Positions 34,232 to 43,892 of a stretch of DNA of 64,000 bases are shown in pieces. The notes under the pieces are model-generated. The model had not been told where the DNA came from, made no database searches, and saw nothing but the letters and a program-made list of their open reading frames with translations. The translations under genes and the position numbers were made by a program. Origin of the DNA: PWND01 sp964614525 (GTDB lineage Bacteria > Bacteroidota > Bacteroidia > Bacteroidales > UBA7960); contig CAZTPA010000006.1 in assembly GCA_964614525.1 (NCBI GenBank), positions 7,003-71,002 of the forward strand. Reading direction: 5' to 3'. Position 1 is the stretch's first letter, and the number at the start of each line of letters is the position of its first letter.

Positions 34232-35614
34232 TTATAATTTATCCATATCAATATTGAATATGGCAGACTCCTTGTTATTACAATGCAACAAGCACTGATC
34301 ACAAATCGACAACTCACCACGAAGTCGTTTTTGCACCATCATATCCAAGCTCTCGCGCAATGCAGGAATTGAAATTTTATTAACCACTTCAGAAGCAAAG
34401 GCATACATTAATAATTGCATTGCGGTTTTTTCACAAAGTCCTCTTGAGTGGAGATAAAACAGCGCATCCTGGTCAAGCTGTCCAACGGTAGCACCATGAC
34501 TACATTTAACGTCATCAGCATAAATTTCAAGATGAGGCTGAGTATAAACTATTGCATCATCGGTAAGTAGAATATTTCTGTTATTTTGATGTGCTTCTGT
34601 TTTTTGCGAATCTTTTCTAACCAAAACTTTTCCGGTAAAAACAGCTTTTGCGTTGTCGTCTAAAATACCTTTATAAAGCTGATTTGAAAAATTTTCTTCA
34701 TTAACATGATCAACAAAAACCTGATTATCTACTTGCTGGTTATTATCCATCAAATACAAACCATACAAATTAGTTTCGCAATGCTTCCCTTCAATACTAA
34801 CATCAACATTATTTTTTGTAAAGCCTCCATTTAGTGTAATTGCATTGGCTATTAGCTTACTTCCTGTACCTTGCTTAAAGAATAAGTTTGTTATCAAATT
34901 TGAGTTCTCTCCCATATTTTGAACTTTGTAATGCTCAAGTTCAGAATTTTCACCAAGGAATATTTCAGAAACAGTATTTGTAAAACTCAAACCATGAACA
35001 AGACTATCATCACAATGGAGTAATGTTAATTTAGAGTTTTTGCCCAGAACTATCAGGTGTCTTGGTTGTAAAAACAAATTATCCCTTGAGTTTACAACGT
35101 TAATTATTTGTATGGGTTTTTCAATCTCAACATTATCCGGTACATAAATAAACAAACCATCTTGCAAAAAAGCTGTATTAAGAGAAACAAGTCCGGGTTT
35201 TTCAAGTTTAGCCGTTTTACCAAGATATTTCTCTATAATTTCCGGATATACTTCCATTGCTTTAGACAAACCACCAATAATGGTTCCGTTTTGAAGCTCA
35301 GTAATTGCAGCATTGTTGTAAACATACCAGCCATTCAGCATTGTTACACTAAAGGTATCAAGATCAAAAACATCACAGCAAAATATTTTGTCAACATCTA
35401 AACTACGACTCTGATTTGAAAAGTCAAACTTGTAATCAAAAGATAATATTCTTTCAATATTTGAATGTTTCCAATTTTCATCTTTTGCAGTAGGAAGTCC
35501 CTGATGAACAAGAACACCTATTGCCTTTTCTCTGAGTTGCTTTACTGCTTCAGGAGAATTCGCATTAATCAATGATTCATTCTGTTTGTATAGCTCAAGA
35601 ATTTGATCTTTCAT
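34232..35614 (-). CDS. sufD: Fe-S assembly scaffold protein SufD
   Basis: 460 residues. SufD pairs with SufB around the SufC ATPase. Visible family features are the C-terminal 'SHGATVGQLDQDALFYLHSRG' and, before it, the parallel beta-helix core with 'FTGKVLVRKDSQKTEAHQNN'. The N-terminal helical part contains 'GLPTAKDENWKHSNIERIL'. The order sufB-sufC-sufD-sufS is canonical for Bacteroidota. Confidence 0.94.
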   Translation of the reverse strand: MKDQILELYKQNESLINANSPEAVKQLREKAIGVLVHQGLPTAKDENWKHSNIERILSFDYKFDFSNQSRSLDVDKIFCCDVFDLDTFSVTMLNGWYVYNNAAITELQNGTIIGGLSKAMEVYPEIIEKYLGKTAKLEKPGLVSLNTAFLQDGLFIYVPDNVEIEKPIQIINVVNSRDNLFLQPRHLIVLGKNSKLTLLHCDDSLVHGLSFTNTVSEIFLGENSELEHYKVQNMGENSNLITNLFFKQGTGSKLIANAITLNGGFTKNNVDVSIEGKHCETNLYGLYLMDNNQQVDNQVFVDHVNEENFSNQLYKGILDDNAKAVFTGKVLVRKDSQKTEAHQNNRNILLTDDAIVYTQPHLEIYADDVKCSHGATVGQLDQDALFYLHSRGLCEKTAMQLLMYAFASEVVNKISIPALRESLDMMVQKRLRGELSICDQCLLHCNNKESAIFNIDMDKL

Positions 35615-35645
35615 TAACCGGCTATATTTAAATTATTAAAAAATA

Positions 35646-36407
35646 TTATTTACTATTACTAATTACTTCTTTTTTTATCCATTCATAGCCTTTTTTCTCA
35701 AGCTCCAATGCAAGTTCTTTCGTGCCACTTTTAACAATTCGTCCATCATAAAGAACATGAACAAAGTCAGGAATAATAAAATCCAGTAATCTTTGGTAGT
35801 GAGTAATTACAATTGCTGCATTATCAGGTCTTTTTAAAGCATTAACACCATTAGCAACAATTCTCAAAGCATCTATATCCAATCCAGAGTCCGTTTCGTC
35901 TAGTATTGCAAGTTTTGGTTCCAGCATTGCCATTTGGAATATTTCATTCTTTTTCTTCTCACCACCTGAAAATCCTTCATTTACAGAACGGTTTGTAAGA
36001 TTAGACTGAATTTCAACAACTTTCTTTTTTTCTTCCATAAGCTTAAGGAACTCTGCACCTGTTAATGGCTCCAAGCCAAAATACTTTCTTTTTTCATTAA
36101 TGGCAGTACGCATAAAATTTACCATACTAACTCCGGGTATTTCCACAGGATATTGAAAACCCAAAAATACACCTTCTTTAGATCTTATATCCGGCGGCAT
36201 TTCCAAAAGATTTTTATTCATATAAGAAATATCACCCGAATCCACAGTAAAAACTTCCCTTCCGGCAATAACAGAAGCCAAGGTACTTTTTCCCGATCCA
36301 TTTGGACCCATAATAGCATGAACTTCCCCGGCTTTTACCTCAAGGTTAAAATCCTTTAAGATTATTTTACCATCAATTGAAACTTGTAAGTCTTTTATTT
36401 TAAGCAT
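35646..36407 (-). CDS. sufC: Fe-S assembly ATPase SufC
   Basis: 253 residues. ABC-type ATPase that drives the SufBCD complex. Walker A is GPNGSGKSTLASVIAG (about 34-49), the atypical signature is FSGGEKKKNEIFQMA, and Walker B is LAILDETDSGLD. A D-loop/H-loop is seen in 'AIVITHYQRLLDFI'. Located between sufB (40 bp) and sufD (31 bp). Confidence 0.96.
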   Translation of the reverse strand: MLKIKDLQVSIDGKIILKDFNLEVKAGEVHAIMGPNGSGKSTLASVIAGREVFTVDSGDISYMNKNLLEMPPDIRSKEGVFLGFQYPVEIPGVSMVNFMRTAINEKRKYFGLEPLTGAEFLKLMEEKKKVVEIQSNLTNRSVNEGFSGGEKKKNEIFQMAMLEPKLAILDETDSGLDIDALRIVANGVNALKRPDNAAIVITHYQRLLDFIIPDFVHVLYDGRIVKSGTKELALELEKKGYEWIKKEVISNSK

Positions 36408-36447
36408 ATTATGATTACTTTATATTATTATAATAAACAATAAATAA

Positions 36448-37902
36448 CTAGCCAACACTACCTTCAAGGCTAATATTCAGAAGTTTTTGTGCCTCTACAG
36501 CAAACTCCATTGGTAGTTTTTTAAGGACATCTTTGGCGTAGCCATTAACTATCAGTCCTATTGCACTTTCCATATCAATACCTCTTTGCAGGCAATAAAA
36601 CAACTGATCTTCGGAAATTTTACTGGTAGTTGCTTCATGTTCAACAATTGAAGATTTATTTCCAACTTCTATATATGGAAAAGTATGTGCCCCACATTTA
36701 TCACCAAGTAATAATGAATCACACTGGGAAAAGTTTCTAGCATTCTCCGCATTTTTGGAGGTTTTAACAAGACCTCTATAGCTGTTATTACTATGTCCTG
36801 CAGAAATCCCTTTACTGATAATAGTACTTTTCGTATTTTTTCCCAGGTGAATCATCTTAGTACCGGTATCAGCCTGCTGCATATTGTTTGTAACGGCAAC
36901 AGAATAAAATTCCCCTGATGAATTATCTCCTTTAAGAATTAGACTAGGATACTTCCAGGTAACTGCAGATCCGGTTTCTACCTGAGTCCAGGAAATTTTC
37001 GAATTATCTCCTTTGCAAATTCCTCTTTTAGTAACAAAATTATAGACACCGCCTTTGCCCTTCTTATCACCGGGCCACCAATTCTGGACAGTAGAGTATT
37101 TTACTTCTGCATCTTCATGTGCTATTATTTCAACAATAGCCGCATGAAGCTGATTCTCGTCACGAATAGGTGCTGTACATCCTTCCATATAGCTAACATA
37201 ACTGCCTTTTTCTGCAATTATGAGAGTACGTTCAAATTGACCTGTATTTGCGGCATTGATTCTAAAATATGTAGATAGTTCAAGAGGGCACCGCACTCCT
37301 TCCGGAATAAAGCAAAATGAACCATCACTAAATACCGCTGAGTTTAATGCTGAAAAAAAGTTATCAGTATAAGAAACAACAGATCCCATATATTTCTTTA
37401 CCAAATCCGGATGATTTTGCAGAGCTTCACTAAAGCTACAAAATATAATACCTTTTTCAGCTAAAGTAGATTGAAAAGTAGTTTTTACAGAAACAGAATC
37501 AATAACGGCATCAACAGCCACTCCGGCTAGAATTTTTTGTTCATCTAGAGGGATTCCAAGTTTATTAAATGTTTCAACTAATTCCGGATCAACCTCATCC
37601 AAACTTTCATATTTTGGCTTCTTTTTTGGAGCTGCATAATAAATAATATCCTGATAATCTATTTTATGATAATCGACATGAGCCCATGTTGGTTCTTCCA
37701 ATGTTTGCCAATGTTTAAAGGCTTTCAGTCTAAAATCCAACATAAATTTGGGTTCATTCTTTTTTGCAGAAATAAACCTGACAGTATCTTCAGTAAGGCC
37801 CTTTGGAGCCTGATCAAGTTCCATATCAGTATAAAAACCATACTTATATTCCTCATTGGCAAACTTATTAAGTGCCTTATTATTCTCTTCAGTATCTGAC
37901 AT
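36448..37902 (-). CDS. sufB: Fe-S assembly scaffold protein SufB
   Basis: 484 residues from the ATG at 37900-37902; a TTG three codons earlier is less likely. Main scaffold on which the cluster is assembled with SufC and SufD. The order of motifs is normal: 'GIPLDEQKILAGVAVDAVID', 'FIPEGVRCPLELSTYFRINA', 'YVSYMEGCTAPIRDENQLHA' and the C-terminal 'CGAHTFPYIEVGNKSSIVEHE'. It is the first gene of the run. The promoter upstream is one of the best matches in the window. Confidence 0.96.
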   Translation of the reverse strand: MSDTEENNKALNKFANEEYKYGFYTDMELDQAPKGLTEDTVRFISAKKNEPKFMLDFRLKAFKHWQTLEEPTWAHVDYHKIDYQDIIYYAAPKKKPKYESLDEVDPELVETFNKLGIPLDEQKILAGVAVDAVIDSVSVKTTFQSTLAEKGIIFCSFSEALQNHPDLVKKYMGSVVSYTDNFFSALNSAVFSDGSFCFIPEGVRCPLELSTYFRINAANTGQFERTLIIAEKGSYVSYMEGCTAPIRDENQLHAAIVEIIAHEDAEVKYSTVQNWWPGDKKGKGGVYNFVTKRGICKGDNSKISWTQVETGSAVTWKYPSLILKGDNSSGEFYSVAVTNNMQQADTGTKMIHLGKNTKSTIISKGISAGHSNNSYRGLVKTSKNAENARNFSQCDSLLLGDKCGAHTFPYIEVGNKSSIVEHEATTSKISEDQLFYCLQRGIDMESAIGLIVNGYAKDVLKKLPMEFAVEAQKLLNISLEGSVG

Positions 37903-37991
37903 ATTCAACAATCACATTTAATAAAAATTAAGCGAAGATAACCTTGCCGCTATCTTGTTGTCTTTATTTAGATTGACTTAAAACTAATTCA

Positions 37992-38022
37992 CAAAGATAA
38001 CAAACATGGGTCTTTAATTCAA
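37992..38022 (-). promoter_or_regulatory. promoter of the suf operon
   Basis: On the minus strand TTG (38020-38022), 20 bp, then TATCTTTG (37992-37999). This is a full match to the Bacteroidota consensus. The predicted 5' leader is about 80 nt. I see no obvious Fur- or IscR-like palindrome in the leader. Confidence 0.65.
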
Positions 38023-38068
38023 ACCACTAAAGATATAATTTTGTTTGAATAAATTTTTCTTTGCATCA

Positions 38069-38102
38069 TAAAAAACAGCACATAAATATATTATATGCTG
38101 TT
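38069..38102 (-). terminator. intrinsic terminator of proS
   Basis: On the minus strand AACAGCATATA pairs with TATGTGCTGTT (one G-U), followed by a run of U. It ends proS and separates it from the suf promoter. Confidence 0.75.
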
Positions 38103-38137
38103 CTGGACTGTTTCATTAAAATGAAAGAAAAAAAACA

Positions 38138-39613
38138 TTAGTATGCTCTTGCAAAAATAACTCTCTGAATAGAAGGTTTACCTGAATATATGCATTTTCC
38201 TTCTTCCTTTTTATTATCTAATGGGATACACCTAATCGTTGCTTTTGTTTCATCTTTAATCTTTTGTTCCGTTTCGGGGGTTCCATCCCAGTGAGCATAA
38301 ATAAATCCCGCTTTATTGTCAAGAATTTCACAAAATTCATCCCATGAGTCTGCATAATGAGTGCTGTTTTCTCTAAAAGCAAGAGCTTTTTGATAAAGAT
38401 TATCCTGGATTGCATCCAATAAATGAGCAATTTTATTTTCAATATCTGAAATTTGATATGTTTCTTTTTCCAGGGTATCTCTTCTGGCAACTTCTACTGA
38501 TTGATTTTCCACGTCTCTCGGACCAATGGCAATTCTAACAGGAACACCTTTAAATTCGTATTCATTAAATTTCCAACCCGGCTTATGAGTTTGTCTGTTA
38601 TCAAATTTAACAGTAATACCTTTGGATCTAAGTTTCGCAATAATCTCATCAGCTTTTTCACAGACTAATTCGTATTGTTCCTGACTTTTGTAAATTGGAA
38701 CGATAACAACCTGGTTAGGTGCAAGTTTAGGCGGCAAAACAAGGCCTTTATCATCAGAATGCGCCATAATAAGGGCTCCTATTAATCTTGTTGACACACC
38801 CCATGATGTAGCCCAAACAAAATCTATTTTACCTTCAGAATTAGTAAACTTTACATCAAAAACCTTTGCAAAATTTTGTCCTAGAAAATGCGAAGTACCT
38901 GCTTGAAGAGCTTTTCCATCCTGCATAAGAGCTTCTATGCAAAATGTTTCGACAGCACCCGCAAATCTTTCATTTGGAGACTTCAGACCTTTTATTACAG
39001 GAAGAGCCATAAAATTCTCAGCAAAATCAGCATAAACATCCAACATTTTAGTTGTTTCTTCCCATGCCTCATCCTGAGTTGCATGAGCCGTATGACCTTC
39101 CTGCCAAAGAAACTCTGCTGTACGCAAAAACATTCTTGTTCTCATCTCCCATCTTACAACATTTGCCCATTGATTAATAAGTATTGGCAAATCTCTATAT
39201 GATTGAATCCAACCCCTGTAAGTATCCCAAATTATTGTTTCAGAAGTAGGTCTGATAATAAGTTCTTCCTCTAACTTAGCCTTTTCATCAACTATTAGGC
39301 CTTTTCCATCCGGATCATTTTTTAATCTGTAATGAGTTACTACTGCACATTCTTTAGCAAAGCCTTCAACATGATCAGCTTCTTTGCTAAAAAAAGATTT
39401 TGGTATAAAAATTGGGAAATATGCATTTGAATGACCTGTGTCTTTAAACATTTTGTCAAGAGCTCCTTGCATTTTTTCCCAAATAGAGTATCCATAAGGT
39501 TTTATAACCATACATCCTCTAACAGCAGAATTCTCAGCTAATTCAGCCTTTTGGACAATATCATTATACCATTTGGAATAATTTTCTTCACGAGTTGAAA
39601 AATCTTTAGCCAT
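38138..39613 (-). CDS. proS: prolyl-tRNA synthetase (short, archaeal/eukaryal-type)
   Basis: 491 residues from the ATG at 39611-39613 (MAKDFSTREENYSKWYNDIV). Thirty further in-frame residues upstream are hydrophobic noise. Motifs: 'GCMVIKPYGYSIWEKMQ', 'IRPTSETIIWDTYRGWIQSY' (motif 2 region), 'GTSHFLGQNFAKVFD' and the anticodon-binding 'KFDNRQTHKPGWKFNEYE'. The bacterial-type editing insertion is absent, so this is the short ProS that Bacteroidota use. It ends in '...RVIFARAY' with the usual C-terminal Tyr. Confidence 0.95.
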   Translation of the reverse strand: MAKDFSTREENYSKWYNDIVQKAELAENSAVRGCMVIKPYGYSIWEKMQGALDKMFKDTGHSNAYFPIFIPKSFFSKEADHVEGFAKECAVVTHYRLKNDPDGKGLIVDEKAKLEEELIIRPTSETIIWDTYRGWIQSYRDLPILINQWANVVRWEMRTRMFLRTAEFLWQEGHTAHATQDEAWEETTKMLDVYADFAENFMALPVIKGLKSPNERFAGAVETFCIEALMQDGKALQAGTSHFLGQNFAKVFDVKFTNSEGKIDFVWATSWGVSTRLIGALIMAHSDDKGLVLPPKLAPNQVVIVPIYKSQEQYELVCEKADEIIAKLRSKGITVKFDNRQTHKPGWKFNEYEFKGVPVRIAIGPRDVENQSVEVARRDTLEKETYQISDIENKIAHLLDAIQDNLYQKALAFRENSTHYADSWDEFCEILDNKAGFIYAHWDGTPETEQKIKDETKATIRCIPLDNKKEEGKCIYSGKPSIQRVIFARAY

Positions 39614-39667
39614 GATAAATAGATAATGGTATGAATTTTGTAATATTATAAGTAAACAATTAAGGGG

Positions 39668-39697
39668 CAAATTTAAGAAAATAAAACAAGCCCTCAA
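39668..39697 (-). promoter_or_regulatory. promoter of proS
   Basis: On the minus strand TTG (39695-39697), 19 bp, then TAAATTTG (39668-39675), about 55 bp upstream of the chosen proS ATG. This supports the start used. Confidence 0.55.
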
Positions 39698-39751
39698 GAG
39701 CAAAAAAATATAAAAAACAAAATGATTGTCTTATCATAAAAACCTAAAAAG

Positions 39752-41365
39752 ATGAAAACACTAGTAAAAATATTCGCAATCGTCGCTTTATTTATGACAG
39801 CCTGTACTAGTTCTTACTACACAGGAAGCGCATATGACGACATTTATTACAGTCCTGAAAATGAAATTCCGGTAGAAGAAGCTACTGCGCAAGGAAAGGC
39901 AACTGTAATTGAAAAACCCGCAAATCAAGAGCAAAGCTATAACACTCAGACTGAAACTACTGATACTGTCTATAATGAAACCGGCAAAAGCCAGTATAAC
40001 AGTGATTATTATAGTGGATATGAGGAACCTGCTCAAACCGAAACCTATTATGATGATGAAGGAGACACTTATGTTTCTAACTATTATTATGGAGATTACT
40101 ACGATTATGCATATTCATCACGTATTAGAAGATTTCACAGATACAACTATGCAAGTTTTGCATACTATGATCCTTGGTACACAAACATGTACTGGTACAC
40201 TTACAATCCTTACTATTATGGGGTAAGCATTTACATGGGATACGGAGCACATGGGTTCTATTATCCCGGATATTATTATAGCCCATGGGGTTATGGATAT
40301 GGATATTACAACCCTTATTACGGATATGGATATGGTTCCAGTTATTGGGCAGGATATCATCACGGATATTGGGCAGGATACTATTCTTACTACAATAACT
40401 ACTACAACTATCAGTATTTATACAACAGTTACGACAGAAGCAACTATTACTACGGACACCGTGGTGATCAGGCAGGAACAACTGAAAGTGGCCATACAGG
40501 AAGAACCCGTGACTTAAGTGCAAAATCAACCCTTGCATCAAATTTCGAGTCATCCAGAGCAGATGAGAGATCACAGACTAGAAGCGAAACCCAAGAAAGA
40601 GTTTCTGAAAGTTCAAGAGTTACAGATACAAAACCAGGTAGCACTAAACCTGCTGAAACAAGACCTGTCGAATCAACTAAACCTGTTGAATCAACAAAAC
40701 CTGTAGAATCAAAAAGACCTGTAGAAGTAACGAAGCCTGCTAATGAAACAAGACCTGCCGAAACTCGACCTTCTGAACAAAAACAACCTGAAAGATATCA
40801 GCCTAGCCGCACGCCTGAAGATTATTCTTCACCAAGTCGCGAGCAATATCAAAGATATACCAGGCCAAAGCAAACTCCATCAGGTAGTCAAAATGCCAGA
40901 GATGCAAGTTCTGACAGACCACCAAGGACTTATACTTCACCGAGCTATCAACAGCCAAAATCAACACAGCAGTATAGAAGTCCTCAAGGAGAAAGAGCAC
41001 CTTCAAACAGAAGTCAACGAAGTGATGGTTCAGTCCAATCAAGGCCACGTCAAAGCCAGCCTAGTCAAACCAGGCCACAAACACAGCCTCAGAGACAGCA
41101 AACAAAACCGAGGTCTACGTCACCTTCAAGACAGCAGACTGCACCTTCAAGACAAAGCAAGCCTTCAAGACAGCAGCCTAGCAGCACAAGGCCTGCACCA
41201 TCAAGAAAAAGCGGAAGCAGTACAAGGCCTTCAAGAAGTAGCAATAATAGCAGAAGCTCGTTTTCACCATCCAGAAGCTCAAGCAGTAGTTCAAGGTCTT
41301 CTTTCAAAAGCAGTAGTTCATCTTCAAGCTCAAGTAAATCAAGCAGCTCGGGCAGAAGAAGGTAA
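39752..41365 (+). CDS. low-complexity lipoprotein: Tyr/Gly-rich then Ser/Pro/Arg-rich
   Basis: 537 residues. Lipoprotein signal with lipobox MTAC (Cys18). Residues about 85-240 are extremely rich in Tyr, Gly and aromatic residues (many YY, GYGY and WAGY units). From about 245 on the protein is Ser/Thr/Pro/Arg-rich, with a repeated 'TRPVESTKPVE'-type heptad near 300-330, and ends with a long Ser tract and a GRRR tail. Overall it is basic. No known enzyme domain is visible. The composition suggests a cell-surface or matrix protein, possibly crosslinkable through Tyr. Overlapping long frames on both strands come from the low complexity and are not genes. Confidence 0.75.
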   Translation: MKTLVKIFAIVALFMTACTSSYYTGSAYDDIYYSPENEIPVEEATAQGKATVIEKPANQEQSYNTQTETTDTVYNETGKSQYNSDYYSGYEEPAQTETYYDDEGDTYVSNYYYGDYYDYAYSSRIRRFHRYNYASFAYYDPWYTNMYWYTYNPYYYGVSIYMGYGAHGFYYPGYYYSPWGYGYGYYNPYYGYGYGSSYWAGYHHGYWAGYYSYYNNYYNYQYLYNSYDRSNYYYGHRGDQAGTTESGHTGRTRDLSAKSTLASNFESSRADERSQTRSETQERVSESSRVTDTKPGSTKPAETRPVESTKPVESTKPVESKRPVEVTKPANETRPAETRPSEQKQPERYQPSRTPEDYSSPSREQYQRYTRPKQTPSGSQNARDASSDRPPRTYTSPSYQQPKSTQQYRSPQGERAPSNRSQRSDGSVQSRPRQSQPSQTRPQTQPQRQQTKPRSTSPSRQQTAPSRQSKPSRQQPSSTRPAPSRKSGSSTRPSRSSNNSRSSFSPSRSSSSSSRSSFKSSSSSSSSSKSSSSGRRR

Positions 41366-41458
41366 ATAATATTACTTATTGCAAATACCAGAATTGATAT
41401 AAAGAACAGATTGTAGAGATTTAAAATAATTATTATAATTAGTAATAATATTAAGAAT

Positions 41459-42910
41459 ATGAAAAAGATAAAGCTAATATTTGCATTAATGATGCTAACA
41501 GCATTTAGCACAACGGGACAAAATGAATCTGATGCTCTTAGATATTCATATTTAGATCATGGAGGTACAGCTCGTTTTATGAGCATGGGAGGTGCTTTTG
41601 GTTCTCTTGGAGGAGATTTTTCTACTCTTAGTACAAATCCTGCCGGTATAGGCATATTCAGAGGATCTGAATTCTCCATTACTCCATCATTGAATTACAG
41701 TAAGGTTAACTCAATGTATTATGGAGTTTCAGATGAGGATATAAAATATAGTTTTAATCTCAAAAACATTGGGTTTGTTTTTACGGTTCCTTTGCAAGGA
41801 GGTATTGAACAACCCGGAATGAAAAGCCTTAACTTTGGATTCGGCCTTAATCAACACAATACATTTAATAACAGAGTTGTAGCTGAAGGTTTTAATAATC
41901 AAAATTCGATTATGACTCATTTCTTAAATCAAGCAAATGAGGAAGGTAGCATTGACAGATTAAATCCATTCTCAACTCAACTTGCTTATGACACATGGCT
42001 GCTTGGAACTGAAGGTGAAGATGAAACATTCTTTGTGGATATGCCTGAAGGAAATGTTCATCAAAGAATGGAAAAAAACACTTCAGGAAGTATTCGAGAA
42101 TTGGTATTAACAATGGGAGGTAATTACAATGATGTTGCTTATTTTGGAGCCACAATAGGAATACCATCAGTAAGATATGAGGAAAATTTCACATTTATTG
42201 AAAGAGATACTGAAAATTTGAATGATGATTTTAACTCTCTTGAATACAATCAATATTTATACACTACCGGTAGAGGGTTTAATGTGAAACTTGGTGCCAT
42301 ATTCAGAATCGCAGATATTGTGCGCTTAGGAGCAGCCGTTCATACTCCTACCTTCTTTAAAATGGAAGATGAATATAAAAACTCAATGCAATCTGATTTA
42401 AATTTTGATGATTATCCAAATGAAGCAGAATCTCCTACAGGTGTATTTGAGTATGAAATAAACACACCATTAAAAGCTATTGGAAGTGCCGGAGTTGTAA
42501 TTGGAAAATTTGGAATAATAAGTGTTGACTATGAATTTGCGGATTATTCCAGTATGAGATTAAGGAGTGATGATTATCATTTTTCAGATGAGAACAGAGC
42601 TATAAAAAGTGATTTTACGCAACAGCACAAAGTAAGATTTGGAGGAGAGGTCAATCTTTCACCAGTGCTTGTAAGGGGAGGATATTCAATGTACACAAGT
42701 CCTTATTCAGGAGGACTAGATGATTTGGCACAAACATCTATTTCTGCGGGTATTGGTTTGAGAGACAAAGGATACTTTCTGGATTTTGCTTATATCTATA
42801 GTTTTTATAATGAGGATTTCTATCCATATACAAATGTGGCAGCAATAGAGCCGGCAACATTTGATTACACCCATAGTAATTTTGTTTTAACATTAGGTTT
42901 ACGTTGGTAA
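41459..42910 (+). CDS. OmpP1/FadL-like outer-membrane protein
   Basis: 483 residues. Signal peptide ending near STTGQ. The mature N-terminus 'GGTARFMSMGGAFGSLGGDF' followed by 'STLSTNPAGIGIFRGSEF' matches the OmpP1/FadL/TodX hatch segment, where the NPAG motif is diagnostic. The remainder forms a barrel ending in 'FVLTLGLRW'. FadL-type proteins pass hydrophobic compounds through the outer membrane. It lies 93 bp after the Tyr-rich lipoprotein gene and ends at a terminator. Confidence 0.85.
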   Translation: MKKIKLIFALMMLTAFSTTGQNESDALRYSYLDHGGTARFMSMGGAFGSLGGDFSTLSTNPAGIGIFRGSEFSITPSLNYSKVNSMYYGVSDEDIKYSFNLKNIGFVFTVPLQGGIEQPGMKSLNFGFGLNQHNTFNNRVVAEGFNNQNSIMTHFLNQANEEGSIDRLNPFSTQLAYDTWLLGTEGEDETFFVDMPEGNVHQRMEKNTSGSIRELVLTMGGNYNDVAYFGATIGIPSVRYEENFTFIERDTENLNDDFNSLEYNQYLYTTGRGFNVKLGAIFRIADIVRLGAAVHTPTFFKMEDEYKNSMQSDLNFDDYPNEAESPTGVFEYEINTPLKAIGSAGVVIGKFGIISVDYEFADYSSMRLRSDDYHFSDENRAIKSDFTQQHKVRFGGEVNLSPVLVRGGYSMYTSPYSGGLDDLAQTSISAGIGLRDKGYFLDFAYIYSFYNEDFYPYTNVAAIEPATFDYTHSNFVLTLGLRW

Positions 42911-42943
42911 GGTATATTAGGTTGATGTTGTTTGTTTTTTAAT

Positions 42944-42976
42944 AAAAAAGCCCGAAAGAATTTTTCGGGCTTTTTT
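42944..42976. terminator. bidirectional intrinsic terminator
   Basis: A GCCCGAAA/TTTCGGGC stem with a 5-nt loop is flanked by A6 and T6. It ends the OmpP1-like gene and the convergent zinc-ribbon gene. Confidence 0.92.
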
Positions 42977-43011
42977 ATATATCATTGCACTAATACAGTT
43001 GTACCATAATT

Positions 43012-43863
43012 TTAGATATCAACGCTTTCGGCGATATCATCATCAACCAATATCCTGCCACAATATTCACAAACAATAATTTTTTTGTGCAATTTAATAT
43101 CTAATTGTCTCTGCGGCGGAATTTTATTAAAACAACCTCCACATGCATCTCTTTCAACTACCACAACAGAAAGTCCGTTTAGCGAATTTTCTCTGATTCG
43201 TCTATAAGCAACAAGCAATCTCTCTTCAATTTGTTCTTCTTGTTCTTTGGACTTTTTAATAAGATTCTCTTCATCTCTTTTAGTTTCAGAAACAATATCC
43301 TCGAGTTCTTTATTCTTTTCATTTAAATCATCCTTACGTTCAGCAAGGTTATTTTCAGCAGCTTCTAAAACTTTTGATTTAAGTTCAATTTCCTGTGTAT
43401 ATTCTTTGATTTTTTTCTCGCACAATTGAGATTCCAGACTCTGATATTCTATTTCCTTTGATAAAGAATCATACTCTCTATTATTACGCACATTCATTTG
43501 TTGTGCTTCGTATTTTTTAATAAGTTCGGCACAATCAACAATAGCATTTTTCTTATTAATAACTTCCTGATTAAGCTCGTCAATTTCAAGCTTTAGCTTT
43601 TCTGTTCTTGTCTCAAGTCCGGCGATTTCATCTTCTAGATCTTGCACTTCCAGAGGAAGCTCACCTCTAACAGCGCGAATTTTGTCAATTTGATGGTCTA
43701 TTCTTTGTAATGTATATAAACCAACTAATTTCTTTTTAATAACTTGTTCCAGACTTTCTTCAGGAGTTATTTTTGTTGTGATGATTTCGCCTTCACTAAC
43801 AACAACTTCTTCCTTTTCAGCCTTGGGTTTCGACTTTTTAGCTGTTTTTGATACTTTAGTCAT
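43012..43863 (-). CDS. coiled-coil protein with C4 zinc ribbon (CdsZ/zf-RING_7 type)
   Basis: 283 residues from the ATG at 43861-43863; 14 upstream in-frame residues lack family character. Basic Lys-rich N-terminus, long coiled coil (about 60-215) and a C-terminal zinc ribbon with two CxxC pairs (DACGGCFNKIPP and VCEYCGRIL). This is the common Bacteroidota partner of the Nif3-like protein, encoded 29 bp upstream. It may bind nucleic acid, but its function is not established. Confidence 0.87.
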   Translation of the reverse strand: MTKVSKTAKKSKPKAEKEEVVVSEGEIITTKITPEESLEQVIKKKLVGLYTLQRIDHQIDKIRAVRGELPLEVQDLEDEIAGLETRTEKLKLEIDELNQEVINKKNAIVDCAELIKKYEAQQMNVRNNREYDSLSKEIEYQSLESQLCEKKIKEYTQEIELKSKVLEAAENNLAERKDDLNEKNKELEDIVSETKRDEENLIKKSKEQEEQIEERLLVAYRRIRENSLNGLSVVVVERDACGGCFNKIPPQRQLDIKLHKKIIVCEYCGRILVDDDIAESVDI

Positions 43864-43892
43864 ATACGTGTTTTTATAAGTTTTCAAAAAGA

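Noticed and set aside
37903..37985. Fur or IscR operator in the suf leader
   Set aside because: No convincing palindrome; AT-rich chance matches only.
40743..41369. 208-residue open frame inside the Tyr/Ser-rich lipoprotein gene, and long antisense frames at 40118-41511
   Set aside because: They arise from low-complexity repeats; only the 39752 frame has a signal peptide, lipobox and sensible composition.
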